A DNA stretch of 64,000 nt from Marixanthomonas sp963974425. GTDB taxonomy: Bacteria; Bacteroidota; Bacteroidia; Flavobacteriales; Flavobacteriaceae. This document shows positions 53,880 to 62,654 of this stretch, one piece after another (position 1 is the stretch's first letter; each line of letters opens with the position of its first letter). The notes under the pieces are model-generated. The model did no database searches and was not told where the DNA came from. It was given only the letters and a program-made list of their open reading frames with translations. The position numbers and the translations under genes are program-made. The stretch is taken from positions 1 to 64,000 of the forward strand of contig NZ_CAXBCK010000013.1 of the NCBI RefSeq assembly GCF_963974425.1, read 5' to 3'.

Positions 53880-55343
53880 TTATTTATCTATTTTTGTATG
53901 TAAAGTATGTTTCGCTACATGCAATGTTTTTCCAGCTACGTCTGCGAGCCAACTTAAATGTGCCTTAGGATTTTTAGCTAATTCTGTAACAGTATTGCGA
54001 GTGGTTACAGCCAACTTAGCACCATCGGTGACTATTTGTCCTGGTTGGGTCAATCCGTTAAGCAGGTAATCATTGGCATCCATACCCGCTTGAAGAAGAA
54101 TTTTCATGATAAAATCTGGAGTAAGTGCTTTATATGATGGATAGGTACCTTCAAAAATACCCGCAATGATGGCTGCAAACTTGGGATCATTTTTACATCT
54201 TGAAATTAGGATGTTCAAAAAGGTCATCCATAAAGGAGTCAAAGTTTTATTACGCCCAAACTGAACCAGTAAATTGGATAGAGAAAAATCATAGGCTAAC
54301 TCTTTCTCCAATTGTTTTTTATACCCCGCCAACGCATCGACTGAACAATCATCTTGCTGTATACAATCAATTAAACTTTCTGCAGCCCAGCGAGCGCTTA
54401 ACACGGCATATTGAATACCATCACCGCTCAAGGGATTTATAAGTCCAGCGGCTTCACCTACCAGCATCGCACGGTCTGCCGTTATAGGGTTCCGGGAATC
54501 GTAAAAGGTAATGGGCCAGCCCTGTATTTTTTCGGTTGCTTTGCCATTGCCCAATCGTTTCCGTAAATCGGGGTTGGTGGCTATATGGTTGGCAAAACAT
54601 TGCCGTACTTCTGAAGCCTCTTTCGGACAGGTTTTAAAAATCATCGCCATCCCTACGTTGGCTCCTGTTTCCCCTTTTGGGAACAACCAATAAATCCCAG
54701 GGAAGTTTTCTTCACTAAAATAAACATCCACCCGGTTGCGTGGGCCATTGACACCTTCATAATACGACCGCAACCCCAACAATTGATACGCGGGGTCTGG
54801 CTGATAGCCGCGTAATTTTCGCCCTACCAATGATCGGCTTCCGTCTGCCCCTACAATCAGTTTTGAAATCAGCCGCCCTTCTTTCTTTCCATTTTTATAG
54901 GTCGTTACCACCTTGTTGGCATAGACCTTATAATCGATCATCCTACAGTTTTCATAAAAGACAGCGCCCTCCTTTTTTGCTGTATCATAAATCATAGCAT
55001 CCAATTCCATTCGGGGTATTATGCGTGCATGAAATGGCAGGTCATCTGGCTTTTCCAAGTTAATATGGGCTTGGTCGTTTTTCATAAACAGGCCAACCGT
55101 ATCAATACTGTTGGCCTTTTTAAATGTATCAGTTTTGGTGATGCCCATGGCATGAAGTTCGCGCAATGCAACAGGGCTCACGCCATCGCCACATACCTTA
55201 TCCCGGGGAAACTTTTTAGCCTCTATAACAATAGTCTTGATGTTGGCTTTCGCCAAATGATACGCCAAGGCACTACCAGCAGGCCCTCCCCCAACGATGA
55301 GCACATCGCAATCATATTCTATTTTTTGGCGTATCTGTACCAT
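53880..55343 (-). CDS. Geranylgeranyl reductase-type FAD oxidoreductase
   Basis: This 487-residue flavoprotein has the FAD-binding DVLIVGGGPAGSALAYHLAK (about residues 13-32), KVCGDGVSP (about 50), the FAD GD-like LIVGADGSRSLVGRKL, the reductase-specific YWLFPKGETGANVGM (about 217-231) and MLVGEAAGLINPLSGDGIQY (about 294-313). This matches the geranylgeranyl reductase family, which hydrogenates double bonds of prenyl chains. A C-terminal tail of about 130 residues is longer than usual. It is the last gene of a seven-gene cluster, two bases after the polyprenyl synthase, so it likely reduces that enzyme's product. Confidence 0.88.
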   Translation of the reverse strand: MVQIRQKIEYDCDVLIVGGGPAGSALAYHLAKANIKTIVIEAKKFPRDKVCGDGVSPVALRELHAMGITKTDTFKKANSIDTVGLFMKNDQAHINLEKPDDLPFHARIIPRMELDAMIYDTAKKEGAVFYENCRMIDYKVYANKVVTTYKNGKKEGRLISKLIVGADGSRSLVGRKLRGYQPDPAYQLLGLRSYYEGVNGPRNRVDVYFSEENFPGIYWLFPKGETGANVGMAMIFKTCPKEASEVRQCFANHIATNPDLRKRLGNGKATEKIQGWPITFYDSRNPITADRAMLVGEAAGLINPLSGDGIQYAVLSARWAAESLIDCIQQDDCSVDALAGYKKQLEKELAYDFSLSNLLVQFGRNKTLTPLWMTFLNILISRCKNDPKFAAIIAGIFEGTYPSYKALTPDFIMKILLQAGMDANDYLLNGLTQPGQIVTDGAKLAVTTRNTVTELAKNPKAHLSWLADVAGKTLHVAKHTLHTKIDK

Positions 55344-55345
55344 AG

Positions 55346-56374
55346 CTAATAATCACGGTTTATCATATATAAAATAATACGCTCCAAAAAGGCCTTATCC
55401 TCACTATCTTCCAAATGGGAAAAATGAGTGTAGAATTCTTTAAGTGCTGCCCCAGCTAGATACCTGCTAGTACTTTTTGCATAGGTAATGGAACCATAGC
55501 TATGCATGAAGTCTAAGATTGTTTTAGCCTCAGCCAAATTGCGATCTAAAATTGGGATATTTAAAAACCCTTTAATAAACCTGCGTTCGCTGGCAGAACA
55601 TTTCTCCAATAAATGTATCAACATCAGGGTACGTTTGCCTTCCATAATGTCGCCGCCTATTTCCTTACCATACGAGGTTTCTTCACCAACTAGATTGAGT
55701 ACGTCATCTTGTATCTGAAAAGCGGCCCCCATAAAGTACCCTAACCTATTAAAATCGTCTGGTTTCACTGCTCCTTTGCTACCAATTAGCGCTCCAATAC
55801 GTATAGGATGGATGCAGGTATACCAGCAGGTTTTTTTAAGGATCATCCGCAGGTAGTCGGTTTCGGTGAGGTCGCAGCGGTTGTCTTTGCGCCATCCCAG
55901 TTCGAGGGCTTGCCCTTCTGCCGATTCGGTTATTAAATGCTGAATTTCCAAAAAGATACGTTGTGACAGTTTTTCTCCCAACAAATCCCGGTTGCGCCAT
56001 AAAGGGGATAAACTGAGGGCATTGAGCATATCGCCAACGTTTATGGCTATGGCACGGCTGGTGGCTTCGTGCATGGTCGGTTTTTTGCGCCTATAAAAAC
56101 TCTCGTCTTCTACATCATCGTGAATAAGAAAAGCATTGTGTAACATCTCTAACGCTATAGCTGAAAACTTGGCTTCCTGTAGCTTTCCGCCAAAAGCTTT
56201 ACAACTTGCAATGCAAAGTCCAGGGCGAAATCCTTTTCCACCGCGGTTGGGATAATCTGATAACAAACCATATAGATATTGCTTAGGTTCTTTTTCAGGA
56301 ATAAACGCATGGATACCTAAGAGGGTCTCGGTCCCATAATCCACTAGTTTTTGTTTCATTTGCGCCGTATCCAT
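55346..56374 (-). CDS. Polyprenyl diphosphate synthase
   Basis: This 342-residue all-helical trans-prenyltransferase has the first Asp-rich motif HDDVEDESFYRRKKPTMHEA (about residues 89-108, DDxxD) and the second as QIQDDVLNLVGEETSYGKEI (about 216-235), where the last Asp is Asn, a variant seen in some GGPP-type synthases. The basic residues of GGKGFRPGL (about 46-54) bind diphosphate. The product length cannot be told from sequence alone. It lies 2 bases before the reductase gene and 75 bases after the Ig-like gene, on the same strand. Confidence 0.88.
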   Translation of the reverse strand: MDTAQMKQKLVDYGTETLLGIHAFIPEKEPKQYLYGLLSDYPNRGGKGFRPGLCIASCKAFGGKLQEAKFSAIALEMLHNAFLIHDDVEDESFYRRKKPTMHEATSRAIAINVGDMLNALSLSPLWRNRDLLGEKLSQRIFLEIQHLITESAEGQALELGWRKDNRCDLTETDYLRMILKKTCWYTCIHPIRIGALIGSKGAVKPDDFNRLGYFMGAAFQIQDDVLNLVGEETSYGKEIGGDIMEGKRTLMLIHLLEKCSASERRFIKGFLNIPILDRNLAEAKTILDFMHSYGSITYAKSTSRYLAGAALKEFYTHFSHLEDSEDKAFLERIILYMINRDY

Positions 56375-56449
56375 AACCTACTGTTCGTTTTATTATGATT
56401 GATTGTTTTTTGAATACAAATAGTCTATTGTTATCGGAAGCTTCTATAG

Positions 56450-57187
56450 TCATATTACTTCCAAAGCAATTAGCACTCGCACCAACGGGTCATTTTTATC
56501 GGTCAATAAGGCGTTGTAACATCCCGGCTGACTGTTTTTCGGCAGGTCTAACGTGATATTCAGGTCTTTTTCTTTTTTTGGTCTGAGCGAAAAGGATTTA
56601 GGTTCTATTTTTATGGCCCTTTTATAGATTACGTGTTCGCCCGGCCCAATCAAATCGCTTTTTCTAAGTTCAATTTTTTTAGGGCTTTCCAGATGGTCTT
56701 CAAACATGCTTATTGTCAAAGTAACCGTTTCGCCCGGTTTCATTGGGGCATCGGGTTCTAATGTAATAATAGCGGGGGTGCTTTTTGAAGTTTTGGATGG
56801 TGGTTTTGTGCTCGATGCTTTGCCGTTTTTTTTTGCCTGTTCCTCTGTTTCTTTTTTAAGAGCTTCCACCACACTGTTCATTTGGCCTGTTAAGGAAGCA
56901 AAGGCGTCGATAAATAAGTCTAACACTTCATGCGAATCCCGCCGAATCCGGTTCATCAAGGCGTCGGGGTCTTCCCGGATTTCATCGACATCTATTAATT
57001 TTTTCTCAATCTTTTTGGCCGCTAAAATACCTGCGGCTATTTCTTCTTCCAGTACGTTCACTGCGGAATTAACGATACGCTGCGCCTTGTTCACCACACG
57101 GTCTGTATCGATCCACGAGGCGTCTTCCTGTTTGCTTTGCTTACCGGAATTACTTTTTTTTCGTGGTCCTTTTTTTGACGTTCCCAT
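56450..57187 (-). CDS. Helical plus Ig-like cytoplasmic protein C
   Basis: This is a 245-residue protein with no signal peptide. It has a basic N-terminus (KKGPRKKSNSGKQSK), a long helical part (RIVNSAVNVLEEEIAAGILA, LFIDAFASLTGQMNSVVEAL, about residues 35-110), a Lys/Ser/Pro linker, and a C-terminal beta domain that has MKPGETVTLTIS and LRPKKEKDLNITLDLPKNSQ (about 150-240). The beta domain resembles those of proteins 57150 and 57820. I recognise no family. The helical part has a phasin-like look. Its start overlaps the upstream gene by 38 bases, so it is in the same operon. Confidence 0.7.
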   Translation of the reverse strand: MGTSKKGPRKKSNSGKQSKQEDASWIDTDRVVNKAQRIVNSAVNVLEEEIAAGILAAKKIEKKLIDVDEIREDPDALMNRIRRDSHEVLDLFIDAFASLTGQMNSVVEALKKETEEQAKKNGKASSTKPPSKTSKSTPAIITLEPDAPMKPGETVTLTISMFEDHLESPKKIELRKSDLIGPGEHVIYKRAIKIEPKSFSLRPKKEKDLNITLDLPKNSQPGCYNALLTDKNDPLVRVLIALEVI

Positions 57188-57809
57188 TGGCTTGTTTTTT
57201 AACTGGTGGTGCTATGTGCAGTAGGATACGGAAGAAGGAAGGCTCAAAGCCCACTACTTCCACATCGCTACTATAGGTTGCGCTGGGGGTCTTTTTTGGA
57301 ATATGAAGCTCAATGGCCACGGTATCTTTTTCGCCTGGCTCTTGAGTAAAGGATTGTGGTTTAAAAGTGGTTTTAATATTGATTTCGTTAGCAGGTTCCG
57401 CAGTATCCGTAAAAGGGGAATTGACCAGTTCGCAACTCGCGGTTTCTGTTTTGGTGTTTTCCAGAACAAACTGCAAGCTAAGCCGTTCTCCGGCTTTGGC
57501 GGTTTCTTCCAGTACAAATGCAGGTTGTGTCTCGGTATGACCAGAAGGTTCTTCTTTATCGATCATTTCATTGGCGAATGAAAAGCCCATTTCCAACGCC
57601 TTATTGTAGTATTCTAAATTCATTTTGGCAAACTCGGTAAAGGCTTTGCTGTACGCTTCGGGCTTGAAAACAAATGGGCTTTTGCCTGTTTTGGGCTTTT
57701 GGCTCATCTCGCTCCATATCTTAAACCCCTGACCCATAAATTTTTTATTGAGCGCAACGGTTTTTCTGAAAAGTTCTTCAAACGGTATTTGGTCGTTGTT
57801 TGATGCCAT
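57150..57809 (-). CDS. Phasin-like plus Ig-like cytoplasmic protein B
   Basis: This is a 219-residue protein. The N-terminal half is amphipathic helices (FEELFRKTVALNKKFMGQGF, KAFTEFAKMNLEYYNKALEM, about residues 11-75) resembling phasins that coat storage granules. The C-terminal half is a beta domain (KAGERLSLQFVLEN, EKDTVAIELHIPKKTPSATY, VVGFEPSFFRILLHI) and a Lys/Arg-rich tail (VKKRTTKKK). No signal peptide is seen. I chose the ATG at 57809; an upstream GTG at 57854 would overlap the preceding gene. No named family is recognised. Confidence 0.7.
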   Translation of the reverse strand: MASNNDQIPFEELFRKTVALNKKFMGQGFKIWSEMSQKPKTGKSPFVFKPEAYSKAFTEFAKMNLEYYNKALEMGFSFANEMIDKEEPSGHTETQPAFVLEETAKAGERLSLQFVLENTKTETASCELVNSPFTDTAEPANEINIKTTFKPQSFTQEPGEKDTVAIELHIPKKTPSATYSSDVEVVGFEPSFFRILLHIAPPVKKQANGNVKKRTTKKK

Positions 57810-57819
57810 GGGCTTGGTG

Positions 57820-58479
57820 TTATCGGTCTTGGTCTTGGTCACGGATGGGCTCACAATAATAATGCGATTTCCAGCTTTGCCATCTTAGCTTGTATTTTTT
57901 CTCCTCGTGGGGCGTTACCGTAATGCCGGGATGATCGGCGATTTCCACGGTAAGGCAGATGTTTTGATTGTATTCTTTTTCTCGCAGTACGATTTCCGAA
58001 GTATAGGTGCCATTTTCCAATTTTCCCGTATCTAAATGCAACAACACCCTTTCTTTACCAAAGGGAGCCAATTGGACCGCGTTTTTATTTAAATTAAGTT
58101 GCACGCCGGCATCATTCCCATCTTGATCGATCAAAGGCCGGGCTCCTACCCTATATTTTTTAGGTGCATTGCAATCATTTTTCACATAAAATGGGATGAT
58201 AATTCGCTCTCCCTTCATAGCTGTTCTATGCATGCTGGTCAAGCAATGCGGCGGACATTCTTCTTGGGGTGGACAACAATCCCCAGTATTGAACATGGTT
58301 TTTAAAGGCTGAAGGACGTTTTTGCCCAACTGTCCGGCATTTTTACTGAACTGGTTGCTGTTTCCCGTCATATTGTCCAGCATGGTGCCATAGAATTCCA
58401 TAGACATATTGGTAAGGCCTTGAAGGTTCTTCATGACCGAATCGCTGAACACATTGGACTGTAAAGGTTTATTTTCCAT
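57820..58479 (-). CDS. Phasin-like plus Ig-like cytoplasmic protein A
   Basis: This 219-residue protein has an amphipathic helical N-terminus (SVMKNLQGLTNMSMEFYGTM, about residues 14-33), a Cys-rich linker (TGDCCPPQEECPPHC, about 65-79), then a beta domain: MKGERIIIPFYVKNDCNAPK (about 87-106), APFGKERVLLHLDTGKLENG and TYTSEIVLREKEY. I chose the ATG at 58479 because the longer frame uses a TTG inside the previous gene. The C-terminal module resembles those of the 57150 and 56450 proteins. Function unknown; it is cytoplasmic by prediction. Confidence 0.7.
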   Translation of the reverse strand: MENKPLQSNVFSDSVMKNLQGLTNMSMEFYGTMLDNMTGNSNQFSKNAGQLGKNVLQPLKTMFNTGDCCPPQEECPPHCLTSMHRTAMKGERIIIPFYVKNDCNAPKKYRVGARPLIDQDGNDAGVQLNLNKNAVQLAPFGKERVLLHLDTGKLENGTYTSEIVLREKEYNQNICLTVEIADHPGITVTPHEEKKYKLRWQSWKSHYYCEPIRDQDQDR

Positions 58480-58490
58480 TTTTTCTTGTT

Positions 58491-59267
58491 TTATTGGTTT
58501 GTGGTATGCGACTTGAACGAACAAGACAATTGCTCTTCCCAAAACCGGATGGTAAGGTCGTAATCGTTTTCTGCCTTGGCGTTTTCGGGGATGGTAATTT
58601 CGATGTTCACCAACATATTTTTTCCCGGTTTTAAAACCTGTCCTGCTTCTTTAACTTTTGAGTTGGCCCAATTGGGCATGTTTTCCTTTAGGTTTTGGGT
58701 TACGTGATCCATGGTTTCGGTAAAACCTTCCTCTTTATCGTGCCGAAAACCATAGCCGAAAGCCCGGCATAACAAGTCCATATCCAATGGGGCTACGTGG
58801 CTCACCTTGGGTATTTCAAACGACATATTACCAGTATTGACCACCGTAAAGGTTACGGTATGTTTTGTTCCTGGGGCTGTTCCCTGAAACGTGAATTCGG
58901 TAGGGTTGACCGCTACCGAAATGGTAGGTTGCACTACCATGGTCACTTTGCGTTTTTTGCCACCAATGTCTATCTGGTTTTCATACGTGCCCGGACGTGT
59001 GCTCGGGTCGATGGAGAGCATAAGGTGCTCCATGCGTTTTTCGCCAGGGCGTAGTTTGCTATTGATATAAAGCGGAACACCGCTGAGGCTTTCGGTCTTC
59101 TTGCTTTTTGTGGCTTTAAGGTCCAGGAATTTTATACGGGTCTTGGTCTCGTTTTTATTGTGCAGCTTAATACTGCCCATTAAGTTGCCGGGCGGGCCGT
59201 TCAAGATGATCTCTTCCTCGCCAACAGCGATGTTTTTTAACTGGGAATCGGGCACTTTTTTTAACAT
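58491..59267 (-). CDS. Two-domain Ig-like cytoplasmic protein
   Basis: This is a 258-residue protein without a signal peptide. The first half is a beta domain (GEEEIILNGPPGNLMGSIKL, about residues 16-35, then KLRPGEKRMEHLMLSIDPST and KRKVTMVVQP). The second begins VNPTEFTFQGTAPGTKHTVT (about 116-135), which resembles ASH/Ig-like domains, followed by a helix with a Trp (ENMPNWANSKVKEAG) and a last strand pair (GKNMLVNIEITIPENAKAEN). I recognise no family. It is the second gene of the seven-gene cluster, with gaps of 11-17 bases on either side. Confidence 0.68.
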   Translation of the reverse strand: MLKKVPDSQLKNIAVGEEEIILNGPPGNLMGSIKLHNKNETKTRIKFLDLKATKSKKTESLSGVPLYINSKLRPGEKRMEHLMLSIDPSTRPGTYENQIDIGGKKRKVTMVVQPTISVAVNPTEFTFQGTAPGTKHTVTFTVVNTGNMSFEIPKVSHVAPLDMDLLCRAFGYGFRHDKEEGFTETMDHVTQNLKENMPNWANSKVKEAGQVLKPGKNMLVNIEITIPENAKAENDYDLTIRFWEEQLSCSFKSHTTNQ

Positions 59268-59284
59268 GGTTCAAAGGTTTTAAG

Positions 59285-59758
59285 TTAGCCTTGGGGCTCA
59301 TTGGAGTTCCTGTCGGGGAACGGGCGGGTATCGGGCTTGCAGCACGGGTCTTCTTCGCAACGCTCCGCGGCATTGGGCACGTAAGGCTCGGTGATTATTT
59401 GGCTCTCGCCGCCCACACAGATGCTAAAAAATTCCACGCCCAACATTTTAAAGCACACATTGGAATAGTTCGGGATGCGCACCCGTTGTTTCATCAAGTC
59501 CTTGATGTCTTTTAGGGTAAAGCGCGGCAGGTTCATAAGTTCCAGTTTGTTGTCTGTGGCTACGGGTTCGTTGGCATCACCTGTGAGTTTTAAGGTGTTT
59601 GTGGTAGAAAGGCTTCCGCTTATTTTGTTTTCCACACTGCCGGACAGTTCGGTCGCAATCTTGCCCGAATGTTTAGCATCTAGATCAGCATCTATATCAA
59701 AAGGGCGTATCGGGTTGAGGTTGTGGGTATAATTGGTCGGGATTTTTGGAACGCTCAT
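59285..59758 (-). CDS. Unrecognised cytoplasmic protein, first gene of the cluster
   Basis: This is a 157-residue protein. The N-terminal half is Ser/Thr/Lys-rich and low in hydrophobics (DADLDAKHSGKIATELSGSV). The second half (LPRFTLKDIKDLMKQRVRIP, VCFKMLGVEFFSICVGGESQ) has strand-helix character, and a Cys/Pro-rich tail (RCEEDPCCKPDTRPFPDRN) has possible metal ligands. No signal peptide and no known family are seen. It opens the seven-gene minus-strand cluster, so its promoter should lie in 59759-59938. Confidence 0.65.
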   Translation of the reverse strand: MSVPKIPTNYTHNLNPIRPFDIDADLDAKHSGKIATELSGSVENKISGSLSTTNTLKLTGDANEPVATDNKLELMNLPRFTLKDIKDLMKQRVRIPNYSNVCFKMLGVEFFSICVGGESQIITEPYVPNAAERCEEDPCCKPDTRPFPDRNSNEPQG

Positions 59759-59938
59759 AATACTGGGTTTATTTGGTTACAACCCAATAAATTTAATCAA
59801 TAATATCTAAAGCATTAGCATTTAACCCTCTAAATTTAAGCTGATTACGTATATTTTTACAACTTTCAAATTTTTCTTACAAAAGAAGAACGGTAAAGAC
59901 AATAATTGGAAGGGGGTTTCTGAAACTTTCCTTAAGTT
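59759..59938. promoter_or_regulatory. Upstream region of the prenyl/Ig-like cluster
   Basis: This 180-bp AT-rich gap lies between the response regulator gene and the first cluster gene on the minus strand. Reading the minus strand, TTG followed by 21 bases and TAAATTTA approximates the Bacteroidota promoter pattern. A LytTR-type regulator usually binds paired 9-bp repeats; I could not see a clean pair. It is the likely site of control by the adjacent regulator. Confidence 0.35.
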
Positions 59939-60679
59939 TTATCGTTTTAAACGTTCTAAGAATTGTTCTTTCCGCCGGGTCGAAACTTCGATACTGTGAT
60001 TGTTTGTCATAATTACATAACCCCCCTTTCCCTTGACATATTTTTTTACTTCGTTCAGGTTGATCAAGTGCGAATTGTGTACCCTGAAAAACTGTTCCGT
60101 AGCCAACAGTTCTTCAAAGGTTTTCAATGTTTTAGACACCGTTATTTTCTTTCCGTTTTTTAAATGAATGTGGGTATAATTTTTATCGGCTTCACATCGT
60201 AAAATTTGGTCAACTTCCAAGAATTCGTACCCTTCGCTGGTAGGCACGGTTATTTTTTTTAACGCATTTTGGTGTTCCATATTCTGAAGCAATACAGCAA
60301 TACGCTGTGCCATATGTTGTGTGGTATGGGTTTTAAAACGTTCCAAGGCGGTGGCGAACTCTTTTGTGCCTATTGGTTTCAGCAAATAATCCAATGCGCT
60401 AAACTTTATGGCTTTAAGGGCATACCGGTCGTAAGCAGTGGTAAAAATCACATCAAAAGAAGCAGGGCCTACCTGCTCCAGAAAGTCAAAGCCTGTGTTT
60501 GGCCCTATTTGCACATCTAAAAAAACAAGGTCTGGCCGTTGTTCCTTCGCTATTTTTAAAGCGTCGGCAACTGTTTTTGCCGTAGCCACAAGAACATACT
60601 CCTCTTTGTAGGACGCCAACAGCTCCACCACATGGTCTATGCAGTGTTGTTCGTCATCTATGACCATTACTTTTACCAT
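59939..60679 (-). CDS. LytTR-family response regulator
   Basis: This 246-residue response regulator has a receiver domain with MVIDDEQHC (acidic pocket), the phospho-acceptor Asp in LVFLDVQIGPNTGF (about residue 55), TTAYDRYALKA and LKPIGTKEF (Lys). A C-terminal LytTR DNA-binding domain follows, from about 140 (ITVPTSEGYEFLEVDQILRC, FFRVHNSHLINLNEVKKYVK). It is separated by three bases from the histidine kinase gene upstream, forming a two-gene operon. It lies directly before the seven-gene cluster and is a candidate regulator of it. Confidence 0.93.
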   Translation of the reverse strand: MVKVMVIDDEQHCIDHVVELLASYKEEYVLVATAKTVADALKIAKEQRPDLVFLDVQIGPNTGFDFLEQVGPASFDVIFTTAYDRYALKAIKFSALDYLLKPIGTKEFATALERFKTHTTQHMAQRIAVLLQNMEHQNALKKITVPTSEGYEFLEVDQILRCEADKNYTHIHLKNGKKITVSKTLKTFEELLATEQFFRVHNSHLINLNEVKKYVKGKGGYVIMTNNHSIEVSTRRKEQFLERLKR

Positions 60680-60682
60680 ACC

Positions 60683-62470
60683 TTAAAATGCCAGTTGCAG
60701 GGGGAGTCCTACTTCTACCCGCACCCCCTGTTTTTTGTCTATCAACCTAACATGCCCTTGGACACTGTTTCGTTTATTAATGATTGCTATGCGGTTTTTG
60801 GTGAGCTTCATGCCATATGATTTGTTCGTCTTTCCATTTTTGGTCGCATCTTTTAACTGCCCTACACCGTCATCATCAATAGAATAAAGAATCATCCCTT
60901 CCTTTTTTTGAACCTGAACCAAAATATGGCCGGTGCCGGTTTTTTGTGAAATACCGTGCCAAATACTGTTTTCGGCAAAAGGTTGCAGGATCAACGGCGG
61001 CACCAAAGTGTTTTCCACATCGATAGACGGATCGACCGTAATTTTGAAAGAAAATTTGTGTTGCAGCCGCTTTTGCTCTATTTCAAAATACGTAGTCAAT
61101 AACCCTAAGTCCTCTTTTAAGGGAATCGCTTCCTTTTCTGAATTTTCCAAAGTCTGACGCATCAAGGTTGCAAATTTCACCAGATAAGCCTTTGCCTCCG
61201 TTTTTTCGTTTTTAGCGACGAAATCGTGGATAGAGTTAAGCGAATTGAAGATAAAATGCGGGTTCAGCTGCGAACGAAGTGCTTTGAGCTTGGTTTTATC
61301 GACTTTAGATTCAAACTGTGATACCGTTTTTGCTTCTACGGCGTCGCGCTTTTTCTTGTACAGGACAAGAATTACAACCAACGCAAGCAATAACACGCTG
61401 CCTCCAATAATCACCGTTTTTTTGAGGGTGCGCTGCCTGTCAATTTCGGCTTGCGACAGCGCCTGTTCTTTTTGATGCTCATAGCTTAAGTCTTTTTTTA
61501 CCAGCTCCACTTGCTTTTCCCTATTTTGGATGCTATCATTTAGCACAATATGTTTTTTATAGGCTGCTAAGGCTTCATTGCCTTTTCCCTGGTTTTGATA
61601 GGTTTCGCTCAAGGCCAGCCAAGACTCTGCTTCCCGGTCCAGTGCCCCTGTTTCTGCATTTAAGTCGATGCTTTTTAGCAAGGTGGTTTCGGCTTTTCTT
61701 GTTTTTCCTTGGTACCCGTAAATTTTGCCCATATTGGTCAGTACAATGGCCATCGTTGCTTTATCGTCTATAATTTCGGCCCGCTCCAAGGCTTTATCGT
61801 AATAAACAAGTGCTTTTTCATAATCTTCTAAGTGTTGGTAGGCCAATCCTAAATTATTGCAAACCGTGGGATAATAAATTTGAAGGGGTTTTTCTTCGGA
61901 AAGCGACAGTGCTTTTTGAAGGTTTTCCACCGCCAAAGAATCTTTTCCCTGATCCATTTGTACAGTGGCTATGTTGAAAATGGCAATCAATTGTTGGGGT
62001 TTTGAAGCGGTTTCTTCGGCAATTTGAAGCAGCTTGTTATAGTTTTCCAAAGCCCTGTCAAACTCTTCCATATCGGCATAGATGTTTGCAATGTTGCTAT
62101 ATACCGTAGCATCGAAGAGGTTTTTCCCTTCAAAATGGGCTGCATCCAAGGCTCGGTGGTACTGCTGTAAAGCTTGGGTAAAATCAGACTTTAAATAATA
62201 CACGTTCCCTTGTTGCCGATAGGCTTTTGCAATGCCTACGTTCCAATTGTTGCTTTTGGCAATTTTTAGAGCCTCTTGGGTATATTGGGTTGCCTTCGGT
62301 TTATTGGTGGTGGCAATGGCGTGGGCCATGTTCAACAGGTAAATGGTTCGCAGCGTATCGGGAACCTCCTTTTTATCCAGCAGGGTTTTAAGGGAATCTA
62401 CTACGGTCTGTTGCCCCAACCCCAAATAGGACACCATGAAGAAGACCAACAAAAATAGTTTTGTTTTCAT
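60683..62470 (-). CDS. TPR-containing LytS-type histidine kinase
   Basis: This is a 595-residue sensor. A signal peptide (LFLLVFFMVSYLGLGQQ) leads into about eight TPR repeats in the periplasm (about residues 40-310, such as ALQQYHRALDAAHFEG and EKALVYYDKALERAEIID). One membrane helix follows (KTVIIGGSVLLLALVVILVL, about 348-367), then a coiled linker and a kinase of the His_kinase type: LRSQLNPHFIFNSLNSIHDF (phospho-His, about 402-421) and PPLILQPFAENSIWHG (ATP-binding N-box). A C-terminal GHKL part ends KGVRVEVGLPLQLAF-like. It pairs with the LytTR regulator. Confidence 0.92.
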   Translation of the reverse strand: MKTKLFLLVFFMVSYLGLGQQTVVDSLKTLLDKKEVPDTLRTIYLLNMAHAIATTNKPKATQYTQEALKIAKSNNWNVGIAKAYRQQGNVYYLKSDFTQALQQYHRALDAAHFEGKNLFDATVYSNIANIYADMEEFDRALENYNKLLQIAEETASKPQQLIAIFNIATVQMDQGKDSLAVENLQKALSLSEEKPLQIYYPTVCNNLGLAYQHLEDYEKALVYYDKALERAEIIDDKATMAIVLTNMGKIYGYQGKTRKAETTLLKSIDLNAETGALDREAESWLALSETYQNQGKGNEALAAYKKHIVLNDSIQNREKQVELVKKDLSYEHQKEQALSQAEIDRQRTLKKTVIIGGSVLLLALVVILVLYKKKRDAVEAKTVSQFESKVDKTKLKALRSQLNPHFIFNSLNSIHDFVAKNEKTEAKAYLVKFATLMRQTLENSEKEAIPLKEDLGLLTTYFEIEQKRLQHKFSFKITVDPSIDVENTLVPPLILQPFAENSIWHGISQKTGTGHILVQVQKKEGMILYSIDDDGVGQLKDATKNGKTNKSYGMKLTKNRIAIINKRNSVQGHVRLIDKKQGVRVEVGLPLQLAF

Positions 62471-62654
62471 AAAAACCGTTCACAATGGAAAAATATGAGG
62501 AGTTGACTTGAGGAGTACCCAATTTACTAATTTTCAGCAAAAATCCACCATAGGGTTGCAGAAAATAATTGAACCCGTGCAGTTGCTCATTTGTGGTTGC
62601 CTTATCTCTATTTGTTGTATAGTTTTAATTATCAGTTATTTAAAATCATACAAT

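Noticed and set aside
56706..57224. Long open frame of 172 codons on the plus strand opposite the Ig-like gene
   Set aside because: It is the antisense of the 56450-57187 gene. It contains Ser- and Phe-rich composition typical of a shadow frame, and the minus-strand gene fits the operon spacing.
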